Assembly: GCF_001690985.1 (NCBI RefSeq)
Contig: NZ_MAJS01000035.1
Span: forward strand, 233,529 to 297,528
Length of the DNA: 64,000 bases
Reading direction: 5' to 3'
From: Aliivibrio sp. 1S175
GTDB taxonomy: Bacteria > Pseudomonadota > Gammaproteobacteria > Enterobacterales > Vibrionaceae
A program made the position numbers and the translations under genes. Of the stretch, positions 48,349-57,464 are shown one piece after another. Positions within the stretch are counted from its first letter, which is position 1. Each line of letters starts with the position of its first letter. The notes beneath the pieces were generated by a model, which was given only the letters and a program-made list of their open reading frames with translations, did not search any database and was not told the origin of the DNA.

Positions 48349-49314
48349 TCAAGAAAACTTACGACGATATAAACTAAACAAAACCAATGAAAAGAAGCTA
48401 CCAAAACCCAAAGAACCACCAGAACTATCACTTAAATCTGTCGCAGTTCTTGTTGCTGCTATTTCACCATTCTGCGCTTTACGTATCCAATCTGCATATT
48501 GACTGACATCGGTAAAAACTGACTGTGCAACCAGAGAACCATCACCACAAACACCAGGACCAAAACTTACAATACCTATTTGTGTTTTTACACCGTTGTT
48601 ATCCCAAACCAACGGACCGCCAGAATCACCTTGGCATGTTGCAGTCACTAAATGACTGCTATCAAAAGAACTACCCGTTGTACAAACCTGTTTATTTGAT
48701 GTGGTAAAATTAGTCCATATATCGCATACATTAGGAGCAACGTATTCAACCGTTGCTTGCATAAAATCGACTTGGCTATTTGCTGTACTTGAACTTAATC
48801 GACCATAACCAATAATATTAAAGTTTTTCACTGGAGCAGCTCTATATCCCTGCCCTTCAACTGTCAAATCACCTAATATGGCAGCATGTGATGGTGTATA
48901 TGTCGATAAAGGCTGAGATAGCTCAAGTACTGCTACGTCATTAAGTAACGTTAAATCATTGTAATTATTCGGATAATAAATATTTTTTACTGATACTCTT
49001 TGTGCTGCCAACATGCCTTGGCCATCATTCGCTTCTATTGCTACTTTCATATTTCCAATACGGTAAGAAGCGACATCATAAACACAGTGGGCTGCGGTTA
49101 AAATATGAGTGCTATCTAATATTGAACCGCCACAAAATGGATAAACGCTTCCTGGTTGACTCTCATATTCAAACATAAGCGATGCCATAAAAGGATAACC
49201 CGCAACATTTACAGGATCCCCTCCAACAATATATGGTGCAATATTAACTTCCTCTGCTTGTAGAGCAGAAGAAAACAATGATAATGGTAACAACACCCCA
49301 AGAACTGTCTTCAT
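48349..49314 (-). CDS. Secreted trypsin-like serine protease with GlyGly-CTERM tail
   Basis: 321 residues from the ATG at 49314, preceded by AAGGA; an ATG at 49332 is less likely. A signal peptide ends near LQA-EE. The trypsin fold starts at IVGGDPVNVAGYPFMASL, with catalytic His in LTAAHCV, Asp in NDVAVLEL, and Ser in CQGDSGGPL. The C-terminus has a SSGGSLGFGSFFSLVLFSLYRRK tripartite signal, i.e. a GlyGly-CTERM motif, hydrophobic helix and basic end. Such tails are cut by rhombosortase after type II secretion and lead to cell-surface attachment or release. Confidence 0.88.
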   Translation of the reverse strand: MKTVLGVLLPLSLFSSALQAEEVNIAPYIVGGDPVNVAGYPFMASLMFEYESQPGSVYPFCGGSILDSTHILTAAHCVYDVASYRIGNMKVAIEANDGQGMLAAQRVSVKNIYYPNNYNDLTLLNDVAVLELSQPLSTYTPSHAAILGDLTVEGQGYRAAPVKNFNIIGYGRLSSSTANSQVDFMQATVEYVAPNVCDIWTNFTTSNKQVCTTGSSFDSSHLVTATCQGDSGGPLVWDNNGVKTQIGIVSFGPGVCGDGSLVAQSVFTDVSQYADWIRKAQNGEIAATRTATDLSDSSGGSLGFGSFFSLVLFSLYRRKFS

Positions 49315-49521
49315 CTTTATTCCTTGATACACAGATAATATATGTTAATAATATACCAATATGTTGTTTTAATTTTAGTTTATATTTGTTTCTTTATTAT
49401 ATTCAGTAATACTTTACGTTGCAGTTAACGTATTTCAACTCCTTACATGAATCAGACACTTTATTGCACTATTTAAAGTACAACTAAGCTAACCAAAATA
49501 AATGATAGGTAGGAACGTACG

Positions 49522-50535
49522 ATGGGAAGAGTCTTCTTTTTTGATTTACTAAGGTGCATTGCAGCTATTGCGGTAGTCGCTATTCATGTGCTTGCCCCTT
49601 ACAGAAACGAGCTTAATGTGATTCCATTTGACCAATGGGCAACGGCGGTATCAGTAAACAGCTTAAGTCGCTGGGCTGTCCCTGTTTTTATTATGATCAC
49701 GGGTGCATTAATGCTCAGTGACAAACGAGAATTTAACGCCCCTTATTATGCAAAAAAACGCCTAGGAAAGGTGTTAGTTCCTTTTCTTTTTTGGTCTATA
49801 TTTTATGCCTTACTCTCAGGGCTAACCGCACAAGGTTATGATTTTGAATCGGCGAAAAGCGTCCTTATCGATCTTCCTTTTGAGTATACCTATTACCATT
49901 TAGGTTTCTTTTATTACTTCATTCCACTCTATTTTGTGATCCCTTTCTTTCGAGTCATGGTGCAAAAACTGGATAATACCGCTCTATTTTCAATCATTGG
50001 GATCTGGTTACTAACCACTTGCTTCTTCCTAGCCAAATTTGAGGGGTTGTGGAGCACTGAGATCTGGCTATACAGTGGTTACTTATTACTGGGTTATGCA
50101 TTATATCAACGAGTAGAACTAACCCAGAAAAACACAATAATAGCGCTTATTATTGGGATCACTGCATTAGCGACAACCGTTTACATGGTGATAAGCCAAA
50201 GTGTGCTATTAGGTGAATACACTGTCGGAAGATGGTTATCGTATAAAACCATCAATACCGTTGCAGCGGCTGGAATGCTATTTTTTGTGTGTCGTTACTA
50301 TGGCGAGTCATTATCAGAAAAATCACGAACCATCGTCGGCTTCATTAGTACCTACAGCTTAGGTATTTACTTACTTCACCCATTATTCCTATGGCCTATG
50401 AAGAATTTCCAATGGTATGACGGCCATAATCCTATGTGGGTGATCCCTGTGTGGGTTGTGCTCAGTGGTGCTGGCGCATTAGGGTTAAGTTGGTTGCTTT
50501 CAAAATCCAAGAAGACGGCATGGCTTGTCCCTTAG
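49522..50535 (+). CDS. Membrane acyltransferase family 3 protein
   Basis: 337 residues with about ten transmembrane helices. The family-3 signature FFDLLRCIAAIAVVAIHVL, with the catalytic-type histidine near residue 22, is at the N-terminus, and YSLGIYLLHPLFLWP near the C-terminus. Members O-acetylate polysaccharides, peptidoglycan or lipids (OafA, WecH and relatives). No glycan cluster surrounds it, so the acceptor is unknown. Confidence 0.85.
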   Translation: MGRVFFFDLLRCIAAIAVVAIHVLAPYRNELNVIPFDQWATAVSVNSLSRWAVPVFIMITGALMLSDKREFNAPYYAKKRLGKVLVPFLFWSIFYALLSGLTAQGYDFESAKSVLIDLPFEYTYYHLGFFYYFIPLYFVIPFFRVMVQKLDNTALFSIIGIWLLTTCFFLAKFEGLWSTEIWLYSGYLLLGYALYQRVELTQKNTIIALIIGITALATTVYMVISQSVLLGEYTVGRWLSYKTINTVAAAGMLFFVCRYYGESLSEKSRTIVGFISTYSLGIYLLHPLFLWPMKNFQWYDGHNPMWVIPVWVVLSGAGALGLSWLLSKSKKTAWLVP

Positions 50536-50684
50536 AATAAACTAACTCTTCTCGGCTGCGATAATTAACTGTCGCAGCCATTGATTCGCCTTATTTATTT
50601 ACAAATTTAGTAGGCCAAATCATATGTGCTTTAATTGGCTTTGTTGAAAATGGAGCTACTAATTACAATGTTTAAATAAAAGCC

Positions 50685-50718
50685 AAACAGCCGATGCATA
50701 CACATCGGCTGTTTTTTA
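50685..50718 (+). terminator. Terminator between acyltransferase and DUF808 genes
   Basis: A 12-bp perfect stem (50685-50696 with 50703-50714) with a 6-base loop and a run of Ts lies between the two convergent genes. Confidence 0.87.
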
Positions 50719-51624
50719 TTATGCTCTTATTTTATGATACACGCTCATCACAGCAAGAAGAATAAAGCCACTAACTAGCCCTATCACACCATTACCTATT
50801 GTCGGAAATGTCACAGAGACATATGGGATAGTAGGAAGAAGAGTTAACCCACTTTCTAACGCATGATGAACAAATGGAAGGCTGTGAACGACAATACCAC
50901 CACCGACTAAGAACATAGCAATAGTGCCAACCACGGTTAGAAACTTCATTAACTTTGGTGCCAGTGCCACTAAACCATTACCAACAGAGCTTAAAATGCC
51001 TTCACCTTTGCTTTTACGCTGTAGATAAAAGCCAAGGTCATCCATTTTTACGATACCAGCCACAAGGCCATACACGCCAATGGTCATTAATACCGCAATT
51101 AAGCTCATTACCAATACTTGAGTAATAAACGGGTGCCCTTGTACCGTGCCAAGTGCAATGACAATAATCTCAGCTGATAAAATAAAATCGGTACGAATCG
51201 CCCCTTTTATCTTCTTCTGCTCGTAATCTTCACTGTCTTCTGGATTGGTTTGCGTCTCTTTGTCATGATCTTCGTTTGCATCATGCTGGTGAAAGAATTT
51301 CTCATGAATTTTCTCTGCACCTTCAAAACAGAGGAACAAGCCACCAATTAACAATAATGGGGTAATTAACCAAGGTGCAATGGAACTAATCAACAAGGCT
51401 GCCGGAACCAGAATTAGCTTATTTTTGAATGAGCCTTTTGCAACGCCCCATACAACAGGGATCTCTCGTTCCGCCCTAACACCAGACACTTGTTGTGCAT
51501 TAAGCGCTAAATCATCGCCCAATACACCTGCTGTTTTCTTTGCTGCCACTTTCGACATCAGAGCAACATCATCAAGTACGGATGCAATATCATCTAAAAG
51601 TGTTAATAAACTTAACCCAGCCAT
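50719..51624 (-). CDS. yedI: DUF808-family membrane protein (YedI-like)
   Basis: 301 residues with about six transmembrane segments. The N-terminal block MAGLSLLTLLDDIASVLDDV and the conserved LGDDLALNAQQVSGV and REIPVVWGVAKGSFKNK blocks are characteristic. A histidine- and acid-rich cytoplasmic loop (about residues 108-132) interrupts the membrane region. No function has been established for the family. It is convergent with the acyltransferase gene. Confidence 0.88.
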   Translation of the reverse strand: MAGLSLLTLLDDIASVLDDVALMSKVAAKKTAGVLGDDLALNAQQVSGVRAEREIPVVWGVAKGSFKNKLILVPAALLISSIAPWLITPLLLIGGLFLCFEGAEKIHEKFFHQHDANEDHDKETQTNPEDSEDYEQKKIKGAIRTDFILSAEIIVIALGTVQGHPFITQVLVMSLIAVLMTIGVYGLVAGIVKMDDLGFYLQRKSKGEGILSSVGNGLVALAPKLMKFLTVVGTIAMFLVGGGIVVHSLPFVHHALESGLTLLPTIPYVSVTFPTIGNGVIGLVSGFILLAVMSVYHKIRA

Positions 51625-51725
51625 TTTGTTTCCTTTTTAACTAATTCTTTTGAGTTCTCATTAAATAGTAAGCCGAATTTATCAATTGTCATGGCTTATT
51701 TTTTAGATCGTGCAGAAAAACAAAA

Positions 51726-51753
51726 AACCACTGACTTAGGAAAGGCAGTGGTT
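51726..51753 (-). terminator. Terminator of the DUF5666 lipoprotein gene
   Basis: An 8-bp stem (AACCACTG with CAGTGGTT) with a 12-base loop is followed on the minus strand by a T-run. It lies about 20 bases after the stop codon. Confidence 0.75.
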
Positions 51754-51774
51754 AATCTTGATACATATATCAAT

Positions 51775-52680
51775 TTAATCAAATTCGATTTCAGATGCTT
51801 GTAATTGACCAGCGTTATTAATCAAATCAACATCGACTTTAGAACCTACTTTTAATTGATCTTTCGTTCCATCTTCAAAGCGAGTATTTTCAGTAATAGT
51901 GACAACTGTTTTACCATTTAGAGTCATCATACCAACACCATTATTCAGGACTAGTGTTGTTACATAGCCTTCTACTTCTGCATTTGCTAGATCTAGATCA
52001 TCTTCAACATCTACATCATTTGCTTTAAATTCATTTGTTCCAGTCTCATAAGTACCTTCAACTTCAACCCAAGCATTTACTTGTAATTCTGATATATCTT
52101 CTTGGTCAAGGTGCGTATTTGAATAATCAATTTTCATTGTGCCAATGTTAAAAAAGCTATTCGACTTATCAATTGAAGTTATTTTACCTTCATATAAATC
52201 TTCCACAGGCAAGAAATTCGCTTTATGGATCGCATTAATTATCCACTTACCAGCCTGATCTACATAACCAAACAACATCACTCGATTCGTATTTGTACCT
52301 ACAAGATCTTTCGCTATATTGGTATGTTCAAATACTTGACCATTCACTGTTATTTCAGATTCTGTCACTAACGTAGCAATACCCACTATTTCAGGGTCGA
52401 TATCCACTTCATAAGCAATACCATCATCATATTCAACATCAACTTGCATACCTACATCAAGTTCTGTTGAATCGACATAATGACCATTTAACTCAATACG
52501 AGTACTCGCTAAACTTAATGGCATAGAATTGATTGTCATCGTATCAGTATTCGTATCAACCGCTTCAATCGCGCCAATGTATGAGCTTGATGCGTGATGA
52601 TCATTTGAATCACCTGAATCCTCAGAGCCACACCCCGTTAAAACAGCTGTTCCTAATAATAAAATAGCGACTTTCTTCAT
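51775..52680 (-). CDS. DUF5666-repeat lipoprotein
   Basis: 301 residues. A lipoprotein signal ends LTGC at residue 17. An acidic linker (GSEDSGDSNDHH) is followed by three to four small beta-domains of about 60-70 residues, each with a pattern like VDTNTDTMTINSMPLSL, VGTNTNRVMLFGYV, or VGSKVDVDLINNAG. These match DUF5666 domains, which resemble small OB-like barrels in secreted proteins. It is divergent, with an 80-bp gap, from an OmpR/EnvZ-type two-component system that may regulate it. Its function is unknown. Confidence 0.78.
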   Translation of the reverse strand: MKKVAILLLGTAVLTGCGSEDSGDSNDHHASSSYIGAIEAVDTNTDTMTINSMPLSLASTRIELNGHYVDSTELDVGMQVDVEYDDGIAYEVDIDPEIVGIATLVTESEITVNGQVFEHTNIAKDLVGTNTNRVMLFGYVDQAGKWIINAIHKANFLPVEDLYEGKITSIDKSNSFFNIGTMKIDYSNTHLDQEDISELQVNAWVEVEGTYETGTNEFKANDVDVEDDLDLANAEVEGYVTTLVLNNGVGMMTLNGKTVVTITENTRFEDGTKDQLKVGSKVDVDLINNAGQLQASEIEFD

Positions 52681-52760
52681 TTTTAACCTAATTCTTATAA
52701 TTAATTCAATTTCTAAGAGTACTATAGTGGTAAGAGTGTGAAGGATTCGTGAAGAGAGAA

Positions 52761-53426
52761 ATGAAAGTATTAATTGTTGAAGATAACCACCACGTAGCAG
52801 AAACCATTGCCGATTATTTAGAGCTTGTCGGTATTGATATCGATTGTGCGTATCATGGCGTTGCGGCGATTGAAATTCTAAAAAAAGAAAGCTTCGATGT
52901 CATCGTAATGGACATTATGATGCCAAAACTTGATGGTATCAGTACTGTTGAATCATTAAGAAACGATCATGCTTGCAGCACTCCAATTCTATTTTTAACC
53001 GCCAAAGACACCCTTGAAGATAAAATTCATGCCTTTGAAGTCGGTGGAGACGATTACCTTGTAAAACCTTTTGCCATGGAAGAATTACATATACGTTTAT
53101 TGGCTTTATCCAAACGCGGACGTCGTACCGACATTGGAAAACTAACGTTTAAAGATATGGAAATGGATATCAAAGCAGGCACCTTATCTCGCCAACAACG
53201 ATTAATAAAACTGGCCCCTATTCAATTAAAAATTATTGCATTATTAATGAAAAAAGCGCCTGATATAGTCAGTAAAAATGAACTTATTGAACATATTTGG
53301 GGTGATGAATCCCCGTCAAGTGATGCATTACGAAGTCATTTATACACCATTAGAAACGCCATTGATAAAGGCTTTGATACCTCAATACTAGAGACGATTC
53401 ATGGAAAAGGTTACCGACTTAAATAA
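52761..53426 (+). CDS. OmpR-family response regulator
   Basis: 221 residues from the ATG at 52761; a GTG at 52749 adds four residues. The receiver domain has the acidic pair in VEDN, the phosphoacceptor aspartate in VIVMDIMMPK, and the lysine in LVKPF. The C-terminal winged-helix domain ends with DTSILETIHGKGYRL. It lies directly upstream of, and overlaps, the sensor kinase gene. It is divergent from the DUF5666 lipoprotein gene, a likely target by position. The signal is unknown. Confidence 0.92.
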   Translation: MKVLIVEDNHHVAETIADYLELVGIDIDCAYHGVAAIEILKKESFDVIVMDIMMPKLDGISTVESLRNDHACSTPILFLTAKDTLEDKIHAFEVGGDDYLVKPFAMEELHIRLLALSKRGRRTDIGKLTFKDMEMDIKAGTLSRQQRLIKLAPIQLKIIALLMKKAPDIVSKNELIEHIWGDESPSSDALRSHLYTIRNAIDKGFDTSILETIHGKGYRLK

Positions 53427-54663
53427 CACAATAAAGCACCCTAGTTTCTTTAAAAAAATACGTTGGACGTTTGGCATACTGACGTTTTTAATGTTCTCTT
53501 TATTTTGGTCTGTTATCTACATTGCTGAAGATCAATTAGAAATAATTAGTCTTCATCATTGGCTTGATACCGAAGCAAATCAATACATCAGAAAATACCC
53601 TCAATTAGGCGAAGAAACACCTTTGCCTAATGAAGAAGAGTTCTCTACTTATTGGAGCGAACAAGAACACCCTCTTTGGTTAAATACTTATAATAAACCG
53701 GGGCTATACGAGCAACAACTCGGTATTGAAGATAAACATTTTATCGTTAAGCCTCATCCATCTGGTTCAGGCTTATTGTATGTTCTCTTTCAAGATGATT
53801 CCGATGATTATTTAGATGAATACGAAGCAACTTTGCATATATTAACCTTATCTCTTGGTGGTATTTCTACTATTTTAATGATCTTATACGGCATTTATTT
53901 TGTTCGTAGTATTTCCTTACCGCTTCGCCATATTCAACATAAAGTGGAACTCATGTCTCCAGAGTATGATGACTTCACAGTTGATACTAAGTACCAAGAA
54001 ACGCGAGATATCGAGCGAACTCTCCTAGAAAATAAACATCATATTGCTCAATTTTTCACTCGGGAAAAAGAGTTTAGCCGCTTTGCGTCACATGAATTAA
54101 GAACCCCTATCATGGTTATTCAAGGCTCTGCTGATTTACTCGCAAAAGTGCCTAATCAACCCAATGTCGCTTTAAAAGCCATCAATCGCTTACATCAAGC
54201 CAGTGAAGAAATGACGTTACTAACAGAGACCTTTTTGTTACTCGGTAAGCAAGACATTGAAACTCACCATTTTCATCAATATCAAATAGATAAAATATTA
54301 AATACACAATTGAAACACCTGAAACCTTTATTTGCAAAGCAAGAAATGGGCGCAGAACTCTCTATAAAACAAGGAGAACCCTGCCTTGCTCCAAGTAGTT
54401 TTATCACTGTAGTTATAAATAATTTGATTAAAAATGCATTCAGTTACAGTGTTGGTGATATCGAAATAAGCTTAAATGAAAATACTCTATGTATCTCCAA
54501 TTGCCATGATGGCAACGATACTTACAACGCAGGCTATGGCTGTGGATTAGTCATTGTTGAAAGAATTTGTGAAAGAATGAACTGGCAGTTTGAGATACAG
54601 CAAACTGAAAAATACTTTATTACGACGGTTATCTTTAGTTCTTATGACCTTTCAATCTCGTAG
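53401..54663 (+). CDS. Membrane sensor histidine kinase
   Basis: 420 residues. Two transmembrane helices (about residues 20-42 and 145-168) flank a periplasmic region of about 100 residues. The H-box is FASHELRTPIMV, the N-box NNLIKNAFSYS and the G-box GYGCGLVIVERI. The overlap of 26 bases with the regulator gene indicates coupled expression. The periplasmic part is acidic (DDSDDYLDEYE), which may suggest cation sensing, but this is speculation. Confidence 0.92.
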   Translation: MEKVTDLNNTIKHPSFFKKIRWTFGILTFLMFSLFWSVIYIAEDQLEIISLHHWLDTEANQYIRKYPQLGEETPLPNEEEFSTYWSEQEHPLWLNTYNKPGLYEQQLGIEDKHFIVKPHPSGSGLLYVLFQDDSDDYLDEYEATLHILTLSLGGISTILMILYGIYFVRSISLPLRHIQHKVELMSPEYDDFTVDTKYQETRDIERTLLENKHHIAQFFTREKEFSRFASHELRTPIMVIQGSADLLAKVPNQPNVALKAINRLHQASEEMTLLTETFLLLGKQDIETHHFHQYQIDKILNTQLKHLKPLFAKQEMGAELSIKQGEPCLAPSSFITVVINNLIKNAFSYSVGDIEISLNENTLCISNCHDGNDTYNAGYGCGLVIVERICERMNWQFEIQQTEKYFITTVIFSSYDLSIS

Positions 54664-54729
54664 TAAGCAGAGAATTGACAGTAAAACAACACAGATTTTG
54701 ATACACTTTACTTAATAAAAACACAAAGA

Positions 54730-55902
54730 ATGGATACCACTGTGAGCGAAATTAATTCAGTTTCAAATTTATCAAACATTAATATATTCCCAGTAAAATC
54801 AATTTCAGGAATTTCAGTGTCTGCCGCTAAAGTCGAAAAGCAAGGCTTGCAATGCGATCGCCGCTTTATGGTCGCAACCTTGGATGGCAAAATGATTACT
54901 GCACGTACTCATCCTAACATGGTAAAAATCAAAGCCATTATAGAACCTGATGGATTGATACTTTGTTATCCTGGCTTACTTGATTTACATCTAATTTTTA
55001 ATGATTTTGACATGAAAAAGGTGACAACTACCGTCTGGAGTGATTCTTTTTCTGCCTATAGTACCACTCAAGAAGCCAATCAATGGTTCTCTGCAATTTT
55101 AGGCCTTCAAACACAACTGCTTTACTCTGGTGAGCAATCTAATCGTGTTCGTGAAAAAATCCAAACTAACGTAAGTTTTGCCGATGGTTATCCATTACTC
55201 GTGATCAGCGAAGCCTCTCTAGCAGAATTAAACAAACGCAGTACTGGCCACCAAACGATGGCACAATTTAGAACAAACCTTGTTGTATCAGGAACAGAAG
55301 CATTCATTGAAGATTCTTGGAAACGCATCCGTATTGGCGAAGTAGAATTTGAAATTGTTAAACCTTGCCAACGTTGTATCCTAACGACGGTAAATCCAAA
55401 CACCGCTCAATACCATCCTAACAAAGAACCGCTAAAGACATTTTCGACTTTCCGTGCTGACGATTCTGGCAATGTCTATTTTGGTCAAAACCTCATTGCT
55501 AAAAATGAAGGCACGATTAACGTTGGTGACGTAATTGAAGTATTAGAAACCAAAGAAAAAGAGTTTTACGTCGATTCAAGCAAAAATACAGATACTTCAG
55601 AAACAACAGATCATAAAACAACACCTCAACGTGCTGCGGTATCAGAAGAGATCACCATTAGCTTAAACGGCAATTTATTTACAGGAAATACTGTTGAGCC
55701 TTTACTTCAACAAGCTGAGGCCGCAGGACTTAATATAAATAACAGCTGCCGTGCTGGTTTATGTGGTGCCTGTCGAGTTACTTTAGAATCTGGAGATGTT
55801 GAACAAGAAGATTCTCCGGCCTTAAATCAGCAGTTAAGAGATGCAGGAATGATCTTAGCTTGCTGCTCTGTACCTAAAACCGACATTGAAGTGGTTGATT
55901 AA
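54730..55902 (+). CDS. ycbX: MOSC-domain protein fused to a [2Fe-2S] ferredoxin (YcbX-like)
   Basis: 390 residues. The N-terminal part (NINIFPVKSISGISV, then GLQCDRRFMV) and MOSC core (about residues 120-265), with the cysteine in KPCQRCILTTVN, bind a molybdenum cofactor. A linker (about 275-305) leads to a plant-type ferredoxin domain with the cluster cysteines in SCRAGLCGACRV and a later CC. E. coli YcbX has the same layout and detoxifies N-hydroxylated base analogues. It needs molybdenum, linking it loosely to the mod genes here. Confidence 0.9.
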   Translation: MDTTVSEINSVSNLSNINIFPVKSISGISVSAAKVEKQGLQCDRRFMVATLDGKMITARTHPNMVKIKAIIEPDGLILCYPGLLDLHLIFNDFDMKKVTTTVWSDSFSAYSTTQEANQWFSAILGLQTQLLYSGEQSNRVREKIQTNVSFADGYPLLVISEASLAELNKRSTGHQTMAQFRTNLVVSGTEAFIEDSWKRIRIGEVEFEIVKPCQRCILTTVNPNTAQYHPNKEPLKTFSTFRADDSGNVYFGQNLIAKNEGTINVGDVIEVLETKEKEFYVDSSKNTDTSETTDHKTTPQRAAVSEEITISLNGNLFTGNTVEPLLQQAEAAGLNINNSCRAGLCGACRVTLESGDVEQEDSPALNQQLRDAGMILACCSVPKTDIEVVD

Positions 55903-55989
55903 CCTAAACTGATGCTAAAAAGAGAAAGGCATAGGACGATGCCCTTCTCTCAGTTACAATAGCGCCAATTCGTAATTAAAGAGATCGTC

Positions 55990-56397
55990 ATGTCAGACCA
56001 AGAAGAATTTGAAGTAGAAGCGATTGGTGTTGAAGTTAACATGCAACCAATTGAACTATACAAAGTATTAAAAATTGCCAATGTTGTGAATGGTGGCGGT
56101 GAAGCTAAGCACATGATTGGCGAAGGTTATGTTGGCGTCAATGGTGAATTAGAACAACGCAAACGTCGTAAAATGTACGATGGTGATGTGATTGAGTTTA
56201 ATGAAGAATATTACGTAGTTATCTGTGACACTCCAGTTGGTGAGCTGCCAGAAGTTGAAGAGAAACCTCAATTTATTCCAGTAGAACCTGAGTATACAGA
56301 GCCAAAACCTAAGAAAGAAAAAAAGAAAAAGCAAAAGCCAGAAATACCAACTACGATTGATCCAGAAAGCGGTCGACGTTCAATTAACTTCTTCTAA
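55990..56397 (+). CDS. S4-domain RNA-binding protein with basic tail (YbcJ-like)
   Basis: 135 residues. The S4-like domain (about residues 18-75) includes VLKIANVVNGGGEAKHMIGEG and GYVGVNGELEQRKRRKMYDGD. A C-terminal extension (about residues 85-125) is Lys/Glu/Pro-rich (PKPKKEKKKKQKP). The family is linked to RNA or ribosome binding (YbcJ in E. coli is about 70 residues); the long basic tail is an addition. Confidence 0.82.
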   Translation: MSDQEEFEVEAIGVEVNMQPIELYKVLKIANVVNGGGEAKHMIGEGYVGVNGELEQRKRRKMYDGDVIEFNEEYYVVICDTPVGELPEVEEKPQFIPVEPEYTEPKPKKEKKKKQKPEIPTTIDPESGRRSINFF

Positions 56398-56409
56398 TCC
56401 AGTTTCAAT

Positions 56410-56437
56410 AATAAGCCCCTATCTTCAGGGGCTTATT
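56410..56437 (+). terminator. Terminator after the S4-domain gene
   Basis: An 11-bp perfect stem (56410-56420 with 56427-56437) with a 6-base loop lies shortly after the stop codon and is followed by an AT-rich run. Confidence 0.8.
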
Positions 56438-56516
56438 TATTACCCCAATAGCATGGCATCCTTCCGCCTTTTATTATTACAAATATGCAAAAGATATACT
56501 CTTCCCAACTTAATAA

Positions 56517-56765
56517 CACCTTGTACCTAATGTGATTGTTATTACCGGACACTTAGGTGCCTTTTACTTTCTTAGCCAAGCAATGAAAACCCTACCTGTT
56601 GGTATTGCTCATGCTTCTTGGGCAGGACTGGCTATTATCGCTGTTACTTTAATTTCAAGCCTATTTTATCACCCGCATTTAGACAGCAAAATTTGGCTCG
56701 GTATTGGATTTATTAGTATCGGAATTGCGATCATAAATCTTTCATCTGTTCCACATACCCATTAA
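56517..56765 (+). pseudogene. 5'-truncated SMR-family drug transporter gene
   Basis: The frame open from 56517 encodes the last three membrane helices of an EmrE/SugE-type small multidrug transporter (ITGHLGAFYFLSQAMKTLPV, then GIAHASWAGLAI and GIAIINLSS). About 30 N-terminal residues are missing, including the first helix with the essential membrane glutamate. An in-frame stop at 56514 and a change of upstream sequence show the start has been lost. A GTG at 56532 could start a short product, but transport is very unlikely. Confidence 0.75.
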
Positions 56766-56837
56766 TCTCTTTTTATTGTTATGATAGAAAAGGAAGCTAT
56801 TTTTACTTTATAAACAGAATAAAAACAAAGAGGTTTT

Positions 56838-57464
56838 ATGACCAAACAACCTAAGAAAGTGTTGATATTATTTGCTCACCCTTCCCAGCATCGTTCTGAA
56901 GTGAATGTGTCACTTTTAAAGGCAGCAAAGAAAATTGATCATGTTACTGTGGTTGACTTGTACCATGACTACCCAAAATTCAATATAGATATTGATAGAG
57001 AACAACAACTGTTATTAACCCATGATGTGGTTATTTTTCAATTCCCTCTGTACTGGTATTCTACACCTGCCATTCTCAAAGAATGGCAAGATATGGTATT
57101 AGAATATGGCTTTGCTTATGGGACAGAAGGAAAAGCATTACAAGATAAAACCTTCCTATGTGCGATTACTGCTGGTGGCAAAGAAGAAGCGTACCAAACC
57201 AATGGCTATAATCAATTTACCATTCGTGAACTCCTTCATCCCCTTGAGCAAATGGCTTCTTTAACAAGTATGGAATACATTGCCCCACTTGTTTTATTTG
57301 GTGCACGTACTGCGTTGGAAGATGACCGCATAGAAAGACACTCTGACCGTTTTAAAAATTTACTCTCTGCATTAATTGAAGATCGTGTTGATATTGAAAT
57401 CGCAAAAACACTGCCAAAATTAAATCATTCGTTTGATAAATTTATTAAGGACCCAGCATCATGA
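56838..57464 (+). CDS. KefF/KefG-like NAD(P)H oxidoreductase (flavodoxin fold)
   Basis: 208 residues of the NQO1-like quinone-reductase family: KVLILFAHPSQHRSEVNVSL, FQFPLYWYSTPAILKEWQDM, and AITAGGKEEAYQTNGYNQFT. It is the ancillary protein of glutathione-gated potassium efflux systems. The stop overlaps the start of the antiporter gene by four bases, so it is its partner. The sequence resembles KefG/KefF equally well, so no symbol is given. Confidence 0.88.
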   Translation: MTKQPKKVLILFAHPSQHRSEVNVSLLKAAKKIDHVTVVDLYHDYPKFNIDIDREQQLLLTHDVVIFQFPLYWYSTPAILKEWQDMVLEYGFAYGTEGKALQDKTFLCAITAGGKEEAYQTNGYNQFTIRELLHPLEQMASLTSMEYIAPLVLFGARTALEDDRIERHSDRFKNLLSALIEDRVDIEIAKTLPKLNHSFDKFIKDPAS

